Shown here: positions 17,563-26,582 of the stretch, piece after piece
How positions within the stretch are numbered: the first letter of the stretch is position 1
Layout of the letters: every line of letters starts with the position of its first letter
Assembly (NCBI RefSeq): GCF_002808045.1
Contig: NZ_CP025000.1
Coordinates: 1,302,001-1,366,000, forward strand
Origin: Idiomarina sp. X4
Lineage (GTDB): Bacteria; Pseudomonadota; Gammaproteobacteria; Enterobacterales; Alteromonadaceae
Reading direction: 5' to 3'
DNA: 64,000 nucleotides
Notes under the pieces: generated by a model
Database searches by the model: none
Seen by the model: the letters and a program-made list of their open reading frames with translations, nothing else
Told to the model about the DNA's origin: nothing
Translations under genes and position numbers: made by a program

Positions 17563-18834
17563 TTAGTTTTGCTGCAGAATCGTTGGTGTGACGAATATCA
17601 TCAACTCACGTTTCTCTTTGCGCTGCTGCTCGTGAGAGAACAGACTGCCTAACACTGGAACAGACCCTAAGATGGGGACGCGACTGTCATCATTCAAGCT
17701 ATGCTCCTGAAATATTCCGCCTAGTACAATCGTCTCGCCGTTTCGGGCGAGCACCCGGGTCGACATTTCCTGGGTGTCGATAGCAACGGCCGGGCCGGTC
17801 GGCGTGGCAACCGTATCGCCGCGGGTGTTTTGAGTAATGGTTAAATCCATTAAAACGTGATTATTGGGTGTAATAAGCGGTGTGACGCTCAAGCCCATTA
17901 CCGCCTTTTTAAATTGCACAGCGGTAGCACCATGCGCGGCGGTTTCGACATAAGGAATTTCGGTGCCTTGCTCAATATACGCAGGCTGCTGATTTGAGGT
18001 GAATATTTTCGGGCTGGTAATAATTTCTGCTTTATTTTCCTGCTCCAGAGCGGTGAGCTCTAAGTCGAGCAGAACGTCGTCGCTGATCCGCGCCAAATTG
18101 GCGGAAAAAGTGCCGGCCGGGTTGGTGACAGGTAAGTCGACGTGCATGCCTTTAATAAACCCGGCACCTTCTTCTGGGGCCGACAACCCATAATTGGACG
18201 CGCCCCAGCGAACTCCAAGCGCTTTACTCACATTGGCTTTCACCGTCACCATGCGAGCCTCTATTAATACCTGCTGCACGGGAATATCGAGTTGTTCAAT
18301 AACGTGACGAACCGACTCAACTTGCTCGGGCGTGTCGCGAATAATCAAGGTGTTGGTGCGTTCATCGACACTAACCGCCCCGTTTTCTGACAGGAAGCTT
18401 TGCTGGTCGTTTTTCAGTAGTGTCGCTAAGTCAGCGGCTTTGGCAAAGTTGATCCGCAATAACGTCGATGTGCGTTCATCAATGGTGGTTTCTTCTTGGC
18501 GTTCTCTGGTCACCCAGAGCAAATCTCCCTGTCGCTTTAAATGCAGGCCGTGTGTATTGATCACGCTTTCAAAGGCGTCCTGCCAGGCGACTTCGTTAAA
18601 TTTTAACGTCGACTCGCCGCCTATATCGTTACCGATAAGCACATTCAGTTGATGTTGGTCGGCCAGTAATTGCAGTAGCTGTCTAAGGGGCAGGCTTTCT
18701 GTGGAAAGCGAGACCGGTTCGTTCAACTGTTGTGGCGACAATAATAGCGTCCAGTCAATGCTGCGGGCGTATACCGAAGCGTTTTGCAAACAGAATAAAA
18801 CGATAAAGAAACCAATAGTCATAAAATGCTTCAT
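17563..18834 (-). CDS. pilQ: Type IV pilus/DNA-uptake secretin PilQ (HofQ/ComE-like, compact)
   Basis: A 423-residue secretin with signal peptide (about 1-23). An STN-like domain (VSLSTESLPLRQLLQLLADQ) is followed by a NolW-type domain (TNTLIIRDTPEQVESVRHVIEQLD) and the secretin barrel ending in VPILGSVPVLGSLFS, the secretin signature. The N-terminal AMIN repeats found in large PilQ proteins are absent, so it resembles enterobacterial HofQ and Pasteurellaceae ComE. It should form the outer-membrane pore for pilus extrusion or DNA uptake. It overlaps the upstream gene by 4 bp. Confidence 0.9.
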   Translation of the reverse strand: MKHFMTIGFFIVLFCLQNASVYARSIDWTLLLSPQQLNEPVSLSTESLPLRQLLQLLADQHQLNVLIGNDIGGESTLKFNEVAWQDAFESVINTHGLHLKRQGDLLWVTRERQEETTIDERTSTLLRINFAKAADLATLLKNDQQSFLSENGAVSVDERTNTLIIRDTPEQVESVRHVIEQLDIPVQQVLIEARMVTVKANVSKALGVRWGASNYGLSAPEEGAGFIKGMHVDLPVTNPAGTFSANLARISDDVLLDLELTALEQENKAEIITSPKIFTSNQQPAYIEQGTEIPYVETAAHGATAVQFKKAVMGLSVTPLITPNNHVLMDLTITQNTRGDTVATPTGPAVAIDTQEMSTRVLARNGETIVLGGIFQEHSLNDDSRVPILGSVPVLGSLFSHEQQRKEKRELMIFVTPTILQQN

Positions 18835-19685
18835 GTCGCGTCACTTTCCTTGTTGATGCGCAGTTGTCGAGAATGCTTTTGCCAGCAGTTGCCGGACTGT
18901 CTCCACTGAGACAGGTTTAAGCTATCCGTGTTGATGATGTCGATTTGAGTCCGCGACCCTAGCCAGTCTCCTTCACGTGTGGTTATCCACTGGTTATTTT
19001 TAGTTTTAAAAATGGCCTTGCGGGTCGGGTGGGTCTGTATGGCCGTTAGTACTACGTTACCCTGTTCGTTGGTAATCTCTTCGCCAATAGTCTCCTCGCT
19101 AAAAGAAAGGGGAGGCCGGGCACCCCGAAAGGGTTTTTCATGGCACGACAAAGCGGGGACATGAACCGGCGTGAAGTGATTCGCGTGTATCGGCTTATTT
19201 AAAGGCTCATTGGTTGCCTCTGTCTGCCAGCGGAACTGCCATTTGAGCACACCGTACGCATCTGTGTTTTTTGTTTCGATAGCCTCCCAGAAAAGGCTGT
19301 CCGTTTCAGGAAAATGCGACTGTTTTTTATATTGAGTGCCCATAAGCTCAGCGACAAAACGCATCGCCTGCTGGGGCTCTGCTTCAACGGTCACGAGCCA
19401 AACTGCGCTTGACGGGGCGGTGTGTTGATAATGAAGTTTAACGGGGTAACGCTGAGCAACCGTCGACAACAATTCGTCGACCGGGGAGGACGGCAGCAAT
19501 GGATTAAGCGTCTCTGAAACGGTTGGCACAGGCGCCGCTAACTGCTGGGCATTTTCAGACAAAAGCCGTTGCAATTTTTGCGACTGGTGTTTGGTAAAAA
19601 AGTAGGCTGCAGCGGCGCAAAGCACACAAACGACAAGGAAGAGTATCGCCCAGAAGCGCAGGGCTTTGGTGACGGAAGCTATCAT
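18831..19685 (-). CDS. Fused PilO-PilP-like pilus assembly protein
   Basis: A 284-residue protein with one transmembrane segment (about 10-31). The middle region (about 65-170) has the position and general character of a PilO/HofO periplasmic domain (VDELLSTVAQRYPVKLHY, RFVAELMGTQ). After a proline-rich linker comes a PilP/HofP-like beta domain with WITTREGDWLGSRTQIDII (about 226-244), which should contact the secretin. In E. coli hofO and hofP are separate genes between hofN and hofQ; here one gene fills that place and has about their combined size. It overlaps pilN by 4 bp and pilQ by 4 bp. Confidence 0.7.
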   Translation of the reverse strand: MIASVTKALRFWAILFLVVCVLCAAAAYFFTKHQSQKLQRLLSENAQQLAAPVPTVSETLNPLLPSSPVDELLSTVAQRYPVKLHYQHTAPSSAVWLVTVEAEPQQAMRFVAELMGTQYKKQSHFPETDSLFWEAIETKNTDAYGVLKWQFRWQTEATNEPLNKPIHANHFTPVHVPALSCHEKPFRGARPPLSFSEETIGEEITNEQGNVVLTAIQTHPTRKAIFKTKNNQWITTREGDWLGSRTQIDIINTDSLNLSQWRQSGNCWQKHSRQLRINKESDAT

Positions 19686-20200
19686 AACTGCGACCTTTGC
19701 AGTGATAGCTGTACTTGCTGCTTTGGTAGCAGTTGTTTTTGCACTGAGGCCTTAATGTCTGAGTTCACCCAATGAGAATGAAGCCAGTTTTTCAGTGAGT
19801 CGGTTTGCGTAATACGGTGATAACCTCCGGTAATGTGTAGCTGGTCTTGACTCAGTTTTATCTCGGCGTTATCAAAATGGTGATGTACCTGGGTTATCAG
19901 TGCTGCAAACGCATTAAGCGCCTCACGGTTTTGTTGCTGCCGCTGTAAAAACACATGCCGTTGGGATAACGCTTGTTGGTGACGTCTGTGAGCCTGTTGT
20001 ACCGACTTAAGTGACGCAAGCTGCTGCAATTGCTGCTGAACAATGCGGCGTTTGTTATCGAGCATGGGCTGATACCCGCTAACCAGTTGCAGGGTTAACG
20101 CAGTGACACAGATACAGGCGACTAAGCCAATCAGGTTGATAACAGGGTGTTTAAGGAAAGACGGGCGATTGCTTTTAGCCACTAAGTTTAACGATGCCAC
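19682..20200 (-). CDS. pilN: PilN-like pilus assembly protein (HofN type)
   Basis: A 172-residue protein with one transmembrane segment (about 21-43) and a helical, Gln/Arg-rich periplasmic region (about 45-95) followed by a small alpha/beta domain, the fold of PilN/GspL C-termini. Sequence alone is weak; assignment rests on this layout and on its place between pilM and the pilO/P gene. It overlaps pilM by 13 bp. Confidence 0.8.
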   Translation of the reverse strand: MASLNLVAKSNRPSFLKHPVINLIGLVACICVTALTLQLVSGYQPMLDNKRRIVQQQLQQLASLKSVQQAHRRHQQALSQRHVFLQRQQQNREALNAFAALITQVHHHFDNAEIKLSQDQLHITGGYHRITQTDSLKNWLHSHWVNSDIKASVQKQLLPKQQVQLSLQRSQL

Positions 20201-21000
20201 TGACTAAACCCCCGAAGTGCCAGCCCGACAAGGGCGATCTCGTTGTCTAACGCAGCCGCCGTCGGAGCCGGCTCGTCCTCGAAAAGAACGGCTGCCGATA
20301 AGCGAATGTGCTGAGTATAGGCGTGGGACTCGCAGGTGGTTTGCAGAGCCGACTGAGCGACTTTATCGCCAAAACTGAACAACCAGTACTCGTCCATTTC
20401 GCTGATACGGGCAAGTAAGTCAGCGGTAGCCACCTTTTCAAACCGTTGAAAGCGGCCATGCTCATAGTAAATGAGCGTGGATACCTTTTGACGCAATTCT
20501 GCAATGATCCACTTCATGCGTGGCGTAAAACGCGCTTCGTTCGGCCATAAGTATGGAAGTAATGCGTTGGTGGTGCGGATAATAGAGGAGTAAATTGGCT
20601 CGACAACCTTCACTGGAATATTCATCGGTTCCAGCTCTGACATTAAGTTATTCAGGGCTCGCTCTGAGCTGACGGCTGCCTCTATATTGCCGTTGTTGTG
20701 TTGAATGTAGTCGTAAGAAAAGCCGCTTTCGTTATCCAGTGATGACGGAAGCTGCTGCAAAATACTTTCTTCGACACTGGCAGTCGAACTCTGACAGGGT
20801 AATTGCTGGTAATGCACTGCCTGATAGTCGAGGGCAGATATCAAGCCAAAGCGTTTTAATCGCTGTTTGTTTATGTGAGCCGTTAATTCGTGTGCGAAAT
20901 GTTGAACTTTAAAGCGTCCCTGGCTTCTTATGAGCTGCAAAACTTTGCAGTTTTCCTGTTGAATACAGACCGCAATGGGCGTTTGCTCGAGCAACGACAT
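20188..21000 (-). CDS. pilM: PilM-like actin-fold pilus protein (HofM type)
   Basis: A 270-residue cytoplasmic protein. It has the general outline of PilM/HofM proteins: an opening beta-hairpin segment (TPIAVCIQQENCKVLQL), a central helical part and a final GLALRG. It is shorter than classical PilM and close to HofM. PilM binds the N-terminal tail of PilN at the inner membrane. AAGGA lies 8 bases upstream of the ATG. It heads the pil operon and diverges from mrcA, as hofM does in E. coli. Confidence 0.82.
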   Translation of the reverse strand: MSLLEQTPIAVCIQQENCKVLQLIRSQGRFKVQHFAHELTAHINKQRLKRFGLISALDYQAVHYQQLPCQSSTASVEESILQQLPSSLDNESGFSYDYIQHNNGNIEAAVSSERALNNLMSELEPMNIPVKVVEPIYSSIIRTTNALLPYLWPNEARFTPRMKWIIAELRQKVSTLIYYEHGRFQRFEKVATADLLARISEMDEYWLFSFGDKVAQSALQTTCESHAYTQHIRLSAAVLFEDEPAPTAAALDNEIALVGLALRGFSQWHR

Positions 21001-21154
21001 GAAACAATATCCTTATTGTGTAAAAGCCAGATGCAATCGTAGTGTTCTGAACAAAAATCCGCCATAATATGGGGGTAGGATTTAAGCGGTACGTAGTGTC
21101 GGAAAATGCTTATTTTGCCGATAGTTACATTTTAAGTGGTTATGGAGCAGGTCA

Positions 21155-23605
21155 TTGAAGTGGTTTAAACGGCTACTCTACACAATGCTAATTTGTGTGG
21201 TTCTTGGTGGTGCAACAGTTGGTGGGCTTTATTTATACGTCAAACCGGAGTTACCCAGTGTCGAAACGCTGCGTGACGTTCGTTGGCAGACCCCAATGCA
21301 GGTGTTTACCGCCGACGGGCAGCTTATCTCACAATTTGGTGAGAAGCGCCGCATTCCTATTAAACTCGAAGATGTCCCACAGCCACTGATTGATGCTTTC
21401 CTGGCAACCGAAGACAGCCGCTTTTATCAGCACTTTGGTGTTGACCCTATTGGCGTGATGCGGGCGTTTAGCGTGCTCATAACAACCGGCGAAGTGCAGC
21501 AAGGGGCCAGTACCATCACCATGCAGCTGGCACGGAACTTCTTTTTGACGTTTGAGCGTGCGCTCATGCGTAAAATTAAAGAGTCTTTTATTGCGGTTCA
21601 CATCGAACAGCAACTGAGTAAAGACGAAATTCTGGAGCTTTACTTAAACAAAATCACCTTTGGTCACCGGGCACATGGTATTGGCGCAGCCGCGCAAGTG
21701 TATTACGGCAAAGAGCTGCATGAATTAACGCTGGCACAAATGGCGACCTTAGCAGGCTTGCCAAAAGCACCGTCTAATTTAAACCCGATCTCTAATCCGC
21801 AAGCGTCAAAAGAGCGTCGCAGAGTCGTGCTGTTGCGCATGCTGGATGAAAACAAAATTACCCGTCAACAATTCGAGGAAGCCGCGAGTGCGCCGGTGAC
21901 GGCACGTCGTCATGGTGCGGAAGTGACCGTAAGCGCTCCTTATCTTGCTGAGATGGTGCGTCAGGAAATGGTTGATCGCTACGGCGAAGAGGAAGCCTAC
22001 ACTGGCGGGTACAACGTTTACACAACGGTAAAAAGTGACGTTCAGTTGGCGGCCCGGCAGGCGGTGTGGGATAACCTGCACAGCTACGATGAGCGTCATG
22101 GCTATCGCGGACCTATCAGTATTCTGTGGTCTGAAGAAGACGGCCGTAGTGCATTATCCGCTGAGGAAATTGAGCAGTATTTAGAACAGCTCAAGCGCAT
22201 TGGCGATGTCACACCCGCTGTTGTGACTGGGGTTGAAGAAAAGACGGCGACTGTCATGGTAAAAGACAAGGGCGTTGTTACCCTGCCCTGGGAGTCAATG
22301 CACTGGGCCCGCGAATATTTGAATGAAGAGCGCCAGGGCGAGCCGCCGGAAACGGCGTCTGAGATTATGCAGCCGGGCCACGTTATATGGTTGCGTACGG
22401 TCGACGAGCAATGGCGTTTGGCACAAATACCCGAGCCTAGCTCAGCCATTGCGTCGTTAAGGCCCGACGACGGTGCCGTGGCCGCCGTCGTCGGGGGTTA
22501 CAGCTTTACTCTGAGTCAATATAACCGAGCCTTGCAGGCTGAGCGTCAGGTGGGTTCGAATATTAAACCGCTGATTTATTCAGCCGCTTTTGATAAAGGA
22601 TTGACGCTAGCGACGCTGGTGAACGATGCCCCCATTAACCAATGGAACCCGGGATCGGGCATTGCCTGGCGTCCTAAAAACTCTCCGGAAGTTTACGAGG
22701 GGCCTATCCGTTTGCGAAAAGGCCTGGCGAAGTCGAAAAACGTAGTATCAGTGCGCTTAATTCGCGAGGTGGGTGTTGAGCAGGTTGCTGACCATATTGC
22801 TAAGTTTGGCTTAAACAGAGACGCGATTCCTGAAAACGAGTCTTTGTCTCTAGGCTCTATGTCGATGACACCAATGGAAGTTGCGCGAGCCTACGCGGTG
22901 TTTGCCAACGGCGGCTTTCTGGTCGAGCCTTACTTCATTTCAAAAATTGAAAATTTAGGCGGCGACGTCGTTTATGAAGCTGATCCTGTAAGAGCGTGTT
23001 ATGACTGTGAGAACCCAGCCCCGCAAATTATCAGCGAACAAAACGCGTTCTTGGTCGAACAAGCGATGAATTCTGCTGTTTGGGGCGGAGGCAGTTGGCC
23101 TAACGGTACGGGCTGGAATGGTACGTCGTGGCGTATTCAGCGGTCGAAGCCAATTACCCGGGAAGTGGGCCGCAATATTGCGGGTAAAACGGGTACTACC
23201 AACGATGTTCGGGACACCTGGTTCTCAGGCTTTACCTCGGGCTTGGTGACCACAACCTGGGTCGGTTTCGATGATGTGTCCCGTAAGCTGGGTCGTACTA
23301 GCAAACACCCTGACGTTGACTCAAGCCAACAAGCGATAACCGGCGGTGAAGCGGGTGCAAAAACGGCGCTACCGGGCTGGATACTCTTTATGGAGAAGGC
23401 TATTCCTCAATACCCTGCGAGAGAGTTCAGTATTCCACCTGGGGTGGTGAATGTTCGTATCGACTTGGAAACGGGCAAGCTATCACGTAAGAATGACTAC
23501 ACCTCGCGGTTTGAGTACTTTATTAAAGGTACGGAACCGACGGAGTATGTGCGGGGCAGTGACAAAAACGATAATATTTTTGACGATGACGGCGGGCTGT
23601 TTTAA
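21155..23605 (+). CDS. mrcA: Penicillin-binding protein 1A
   Basis: An 816-residue bifunctional peptidoglycan synthase starting at TTG 21155, preceded by GGAG at 21144. A membrane anchor (about 8-28) leads to the GT51 glycosyltransferase domain (EDSRFYQHFGVDP, GASTITMQLARN), an OB-like insertion and the transpeptidase domain with GSNIKPLIY (SxxK), SKN and GKTGTT (KTG). It polymerises and cross-links glycan strands. The gene stands alone and converges with metL. Confidence 0.97.
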   Translation: MKWFKRLLYTMLICVVLGGATVGGLYLYVKPELPSVETLRDVRWQTPMQVFTADGQLISQFGEKRRIPIKLEDVPQPLIDAFLATEDSRFYQHFGVDPIGVMRAFSVLITTGEVQQGASTITMQLARNFFLTFERALMRKIKESFIAVHIEQQLSKDEILELYLNKITFGHRAHGIGAAAQVYYGKELHELTLAQMATLAGLPKAPSNLNPISNPQASKERRRVVLLRMLDENKITRQQFEEAASAPVTARRHGAEVTVSAPYLAEMVRQEMVDRYGEEEAYTGGYNVYTTVKSDVQLAARQAVWDNLHSYDERHGYRGPISILWSEEDGRSALSAEEIEQYLEQLKRIGDVTPAVVTGVEEKTATVMVKDKGVVTLPWESMHWAREYLNEERQGEPPETASEIMQPGHVIWLRTVDEQWRLAQIPEPSSAIASLRPDDGAVAAVVGGYSFTLSQYNRALQAERQVGSNIKPLIYSAAFDKGLTLATLVNDAPINQWNPGSGIAWRPKNSPEVYEGPIRLRKGLAKSKNVVSVRLIREVGVEQVADHIAKFGLNRDAIPENESLSLGSMSMTPMEVARAYAVFANGGFLVEPYFISKIENLGGDVVYEADPVRACYDCENPAPQIISEQNAFLVEQAMNSAVWGGGSWPNGTGWNGTSWRIQRSKPITREVGRNIAGKTGTTNDVRDTWFSGFTSGLVTTTWVGFDDVSRKLGRTSKHPDVDSSQQAITGGEAGAKTALPGWILFMEKAIPQYPAREFSIPPGVVNVRIDLETGKLSRKNDYTSRFEYFIKGTEPTEYVRGSDKNDNIFDDDGGLF

Positions 23606-23613
23606 CGCCCGCC
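23591..23613. other. GC-rich hairpin over the mrcA stop codon
   Basis: GGCGGGC (23591-23597) and GCCCGCC (23607-23613) form a perfect 7-bp GC stem with the mrcA stop in the loop. Neither strand has a run of T after it, so it is not a classical intrinsic terminator. It lies between convergent mrcA and metL and may still slow or protect both transcripts. Confidence 0.45.
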
Positions 23614-23630
23614 ACCCGTCAATTTAGGTG

Positions 23631-26072
23631 CTAATGACCGACCGACAATTTGCCAAGCAGCTGGTTGAGGTCGGACTGCACACCGCCAGCGGTAACATGT
23701 TTACCGGCTCCTGGTCCGCTGATCACTAGCGGCATTTCTGAATACCAGTCGGTGTAAATCACGAAGATATTCTCGCCTGGAATGAGGTTGGCGAGCATAT
23801 CGCCTTCCGGAATGTACTCAATGCCGATGCTGGCCGTGACTTTATTGTCCTGACTGACCGAAAAACTGGCCAGTAAGCGAGGAACTTTGCCGTCGTTCGC
23901 TGCTTCTTCCAGCATTTGATTCATTGGCTCATCCATTTCGGTGACGTTGCTCATGAAGTCAGCCGCTGAGATATCACGCAAGTGCTGTGGTACAAGTGAC
24001 TGAACCTGTATGTCTTGCCAGTCCAGTTTTAAGCCAATTTCACGCGCCAGAATCAGCAGCTTTCGCACGAGATCCTGACAGGAGAGATCTTCGCGTGGGT
24101 CTGGCTCTGTATAACCACGAGTTTTCGCCTCTTTGACTAAGTCACTGAAGTTGACGCCTTTGGTGAAATTCTCGAACAGCCATGACATGGTGCCGGAAAA
24201 TATCCCGGAAATACTGCGAATTTCGTCGCCTGAGTTGCGTAGATCATTTATGGCGTAGTTAAGTGGCAGCCCCGCGCCAACCGTGGTGTTGTAAAGCCAC
24301 TCGCGTTTGTATTCGTGCTGAATGGTGCGTATTTCACGGTACAGAGTCTCGTCGGCAGAGCCGGCGCGTTTATTCGCACTAATGATGTGCATGCCGTTGG
24401 CAAACAAGCTTGGGTAGAGTTGTGCTACCTGTTTGGCGTCGGTCAAATCAATAACGACGAGTTCGTCATACGGCGCATTGGGTAACTCCCGGAGTAACTC
24501 GGTTAAGACGTAAGGGCGAGCGAGGCGATCAAAATCGCTCGCCCACTCGCCTAAATCGACGCCGTTGTAGTCCAGCCAAAGCTGACGTGAGTTAGCGATA
24601 CCAATGACTCGCACATCCATGACTTGGTTAATCCGGTCGCGCTGCTGTCTGAAAAGTTCCAACCAAGCACTGCCTATATTGCCGCGGCCAATGACCAAGA
24701 CGCCCAAACTGCGGCGATAGTTAAAGAGTTGGCTGTGTAAGCGGTTCAGTAAGCGGCTGTCGAGTGACTGCTCTAAAATAGCCACCGCAGAATCGCCTTT
24801 TTCGCTTAATACAAAGCGACGTACTTTCTGCTCCGATAATTGCAGTTTAAAAGTCGAAAACTGATCGGTTTCCTGAATGCGATTACCCACAATGGCCAGC
24901 ATCGAGTAGCCGCGAATTTGTGTGATAGCGTCGTTGGCATCAGCGTCGTCCAGCCATTCGCTCAGGTAATCGGCATGGTTTTGGTGAAAGACCAAATACT
25001 GAGTGTGGTTTTCCGGCTCGACCCAGCTGACCAGCGGCGTTAAATCCAGCTGGTCGAGTTTCTCGACCAGTGCTTTATCCTGCAGTTCAACTTTAAACAG
25101 CAACACCTCAGAAAGTGAGGTAAATACTTTGCCGCGAGGCTCGGTATCGTGAAATTGTCCAATGCGGGTCTTTTGGTTTTCTACTTTTAAGCTGGAGCGA
25201 ACAGAAATAACCATGCGGTCACGGTCGACCGGCTGAAAAGTTCGGGGGTGCAGCACCGGGCTGCCCAGACGAGCCAATTCTTCGGCTTCGGTCCAATCGA
25301 GCGTTGGTAGACTGACAACTCGTTCGACTTTGCGCGGATCGGCTGAGTAAACGCCGGCAACGTCTTTCCAAATCGTGACTTGTTTTACGTCGAGCAAACT
25401 GCCGACCAAGGTAGCGGAGTAGTCACTGCCGTTACGACCTAAGGTCAGGCTTTCGCCGTCTAATCCGCGCGCAATAAAGCCCGTAACAATAAAGCGAGTG
25501 CCTGAATGCGGCGCAACACGTTTGAGCAAATTCTCTCGCGATGTTTCCACCTGGATTACTGGCTCTGGAGCATCGGCAGCCAGTAAAAAGTCGCGCGCAT
25601 CAATGTAGTCGGCGCGAGTTCCCTGCTTCTGTAGCAGAGCGGCTAATAAACGAGCAGACCAAAGTTCACCGTATGACAGAAGCTCTGCGTTGTGCGTTAT
25701 CGTCTCTTCGCCGGCCAGCCATTGACGCCAGCGTCTAAAGTCGGTTTGCGACTGTTTCATCAGTCGCTCAGAGAGGTCGCCACTTAACAGCTCTTTAATA
25801 AGCCCCTGCTGAAACTGTTCGAGTTGGTCCAGTAAAATAGAGGCGGTATCACCCGGACTGTCTTTAGCATTAATAATGGCGAGTATGCGGTTGGTGGTAT
25901 CGCCTGCTGCAGAGACAACGACGAGATCACTGGCGCCGGCGTATTCTGTTACAATACGCGCAACACGACGGTAGCAGAATGCATCGGCTAAACTACTGCC
26001 GCCAAATTTATGCACCTGCACGCTGTCAGCCACGTTTTGTTTTTCTGCGTCAGTGATTGGTACGTCTGTCAT
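23631..26072 (-). CDS. metL: Bifunctional aspartokinase II / homoserine dehydrogenase II
   Basis: An 813-residue fusion enzyme. The N-terminal aspartokinase has VHKFGGSSLAD (about 20-30) and the TLGRNGSDYSATL motif; central ACT-like regions follow. The homoserine dehydrogenase begins at LVIGRGNIGSAWLELF (NAD(P)-binding, about 460-475), with SGTMSWLFENF and GYTEPDPREDLS near the catalytic site. It catalyses steps 1 and 3 from aspartate toward methionine. It diverges from metJ across a region with met boxes, so MetJ repression is expected. Unlike E. coli there is no adjacent metB. Confidence 0.95.
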   Translation of the reverse strand: MTDVPITDAEKQNVADSVQVHKFGGSSLADAFCYRRVARIVTEYAGASDLVVVSAAGDTTNRILAIINAKDSPGDTASILLDQLEQFQQGLIKELLSGDLSERLMKQSQTDFRRWRQWLAGEETITHNAELLSYGELWSARLLAALLQKQGTRADYIDARDFLLAADAPEPVIQVETSRENLLKRVAPHSGTRFIVTGFIARGLDGESLTLGRNGSDYSATLVGSLLDVKQVTIWKDVAGVYSADPRKVERVVSLPTLDWTEAEELARLGSPVLHPRTFQPVDRDRMVISVRSSLKVENQKTRIGQFHDTEPRGKVFTSLSEVLLFKVELQDKALVEKLDQLDLTPLVSWVEPENHTQYLVFHQNHADYLSEWLDDADANDAITQIRGYSMLAIVGNRIQETDQFSTFKLQLSEQKVRRFVLSEKGDSAVAILEQSLDSRLLNRLHSQLFNYRRSLGVLVIGRGNIGSAWLELFRQQRDRINQVMDVRVIGIANSRQLWLDYNGVDLGEWASDFDRLARPYVLTELLRELPNAPYDELVVIDLTDAKQVAQLYPSLFANGMHIISANKRAGSADETLYREIRTIQHEYKREWLYNTTVGAGLPLNYAINDLRNSGDEIRSISGIFSGTMSWLFENFTKGVNFSDLVKEAKTRGYTEPDPREDLSCQDLVRKLLILAREIGLKLDWQDIQVQSLVPQHLRDISAADFMSNVTEMDEPMNQMLEEAANDGKVPRLLASFSVSQDNKVTASIGIEYIPEGDMLANLIPGENIFVIYTDWYSEMPLVISGPGAGKHVTAGGVQSDLNQLLGKLSVGH

Positions 26073-26165
26073 CCTTTTTCCTTAATAACTCTGCATTTGC
26101 GGTGGCTTTAGAAAGCGTTATTTCCCTAAGGCTAAAATATTGTGAGGCAAATGTCAGCAATTTTT

Positions 26166-26181
26166 AGCCATCTAGACGGAT
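26166..26181. promoter_or_regulatory. Tandem met boxes (MetJ operator)
   Basis: AGCCATCT (26166-26173) and AGACGGAT (26174-26181) are adjacent 8-mers that each match the met-box consensus AGACGTCT at six of eight positions. They sit between the divergent metL and metJ starts, where MetJ with S-adenosylmethionine should repress both genes. Two adjacent boxes are the minimum for cooperative MetJ binding. Confidence 0.75.
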
Positions 26182-26258
26182 AAAAATTGACGGGGCCGCT
26201 CAGTTGGGTACAATTCAATATAACTTATGTGGTTTTGTTATAACGCAGGGCAAAAATA

Positions 26259-26582
26259 ATGAAGTGGAACGGTGAATACATCTACCCATACGCTGAGCAT
26301 GGTCTTAAGAGCCAACAGGTAAAAAAAGTGACGGTGTCTATTCCGACCCGTGTACTGAAAGTTCTTACGGATGAGCGAACTCGCCGTCAGGTCAACAATT
26401 TGCGCCATGCTACCAACAGTGAGTTGCTCTGTGAGGCATTTTTACACGCTTTTACGGGCCAACCGTTACCCACCGATGACGACTTGAAAAAGACGAACTC
26501 GGAGAAAATTCCAAAAGCCGTGCGGGATGAGCTGGAAAAGCGTGGTTTGCCCATCCCCACCGACGACGAATTAGACGATTAA
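26259..26582 (+). CDS. metJ: Methionine repressor MetJ
   Basis: A 107-residue ribbon-helix-helix repressor. The start [17 protein letters not shown], the strand [23 protein letters not shown] and the helix [25 protein letters not shown] match MetJ. It binds met boxes with S-adenosylmethionine as corepressor. The stop overlaps that of the convergent malic-enzyme gene by 4 bp. It should autoregulate through the boxes at 26166-26181. Confidence 0.97.
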   Translation: MKWNGEYIYPYAEHGLKSQQVKKVTVSIPTRVLKVLTDERTRRQVNNLRHATNSELLCEAFLHAFTGQPLPTDDDLKKTNSEKIPKAVRDELEKRGLPIPTDDELDD

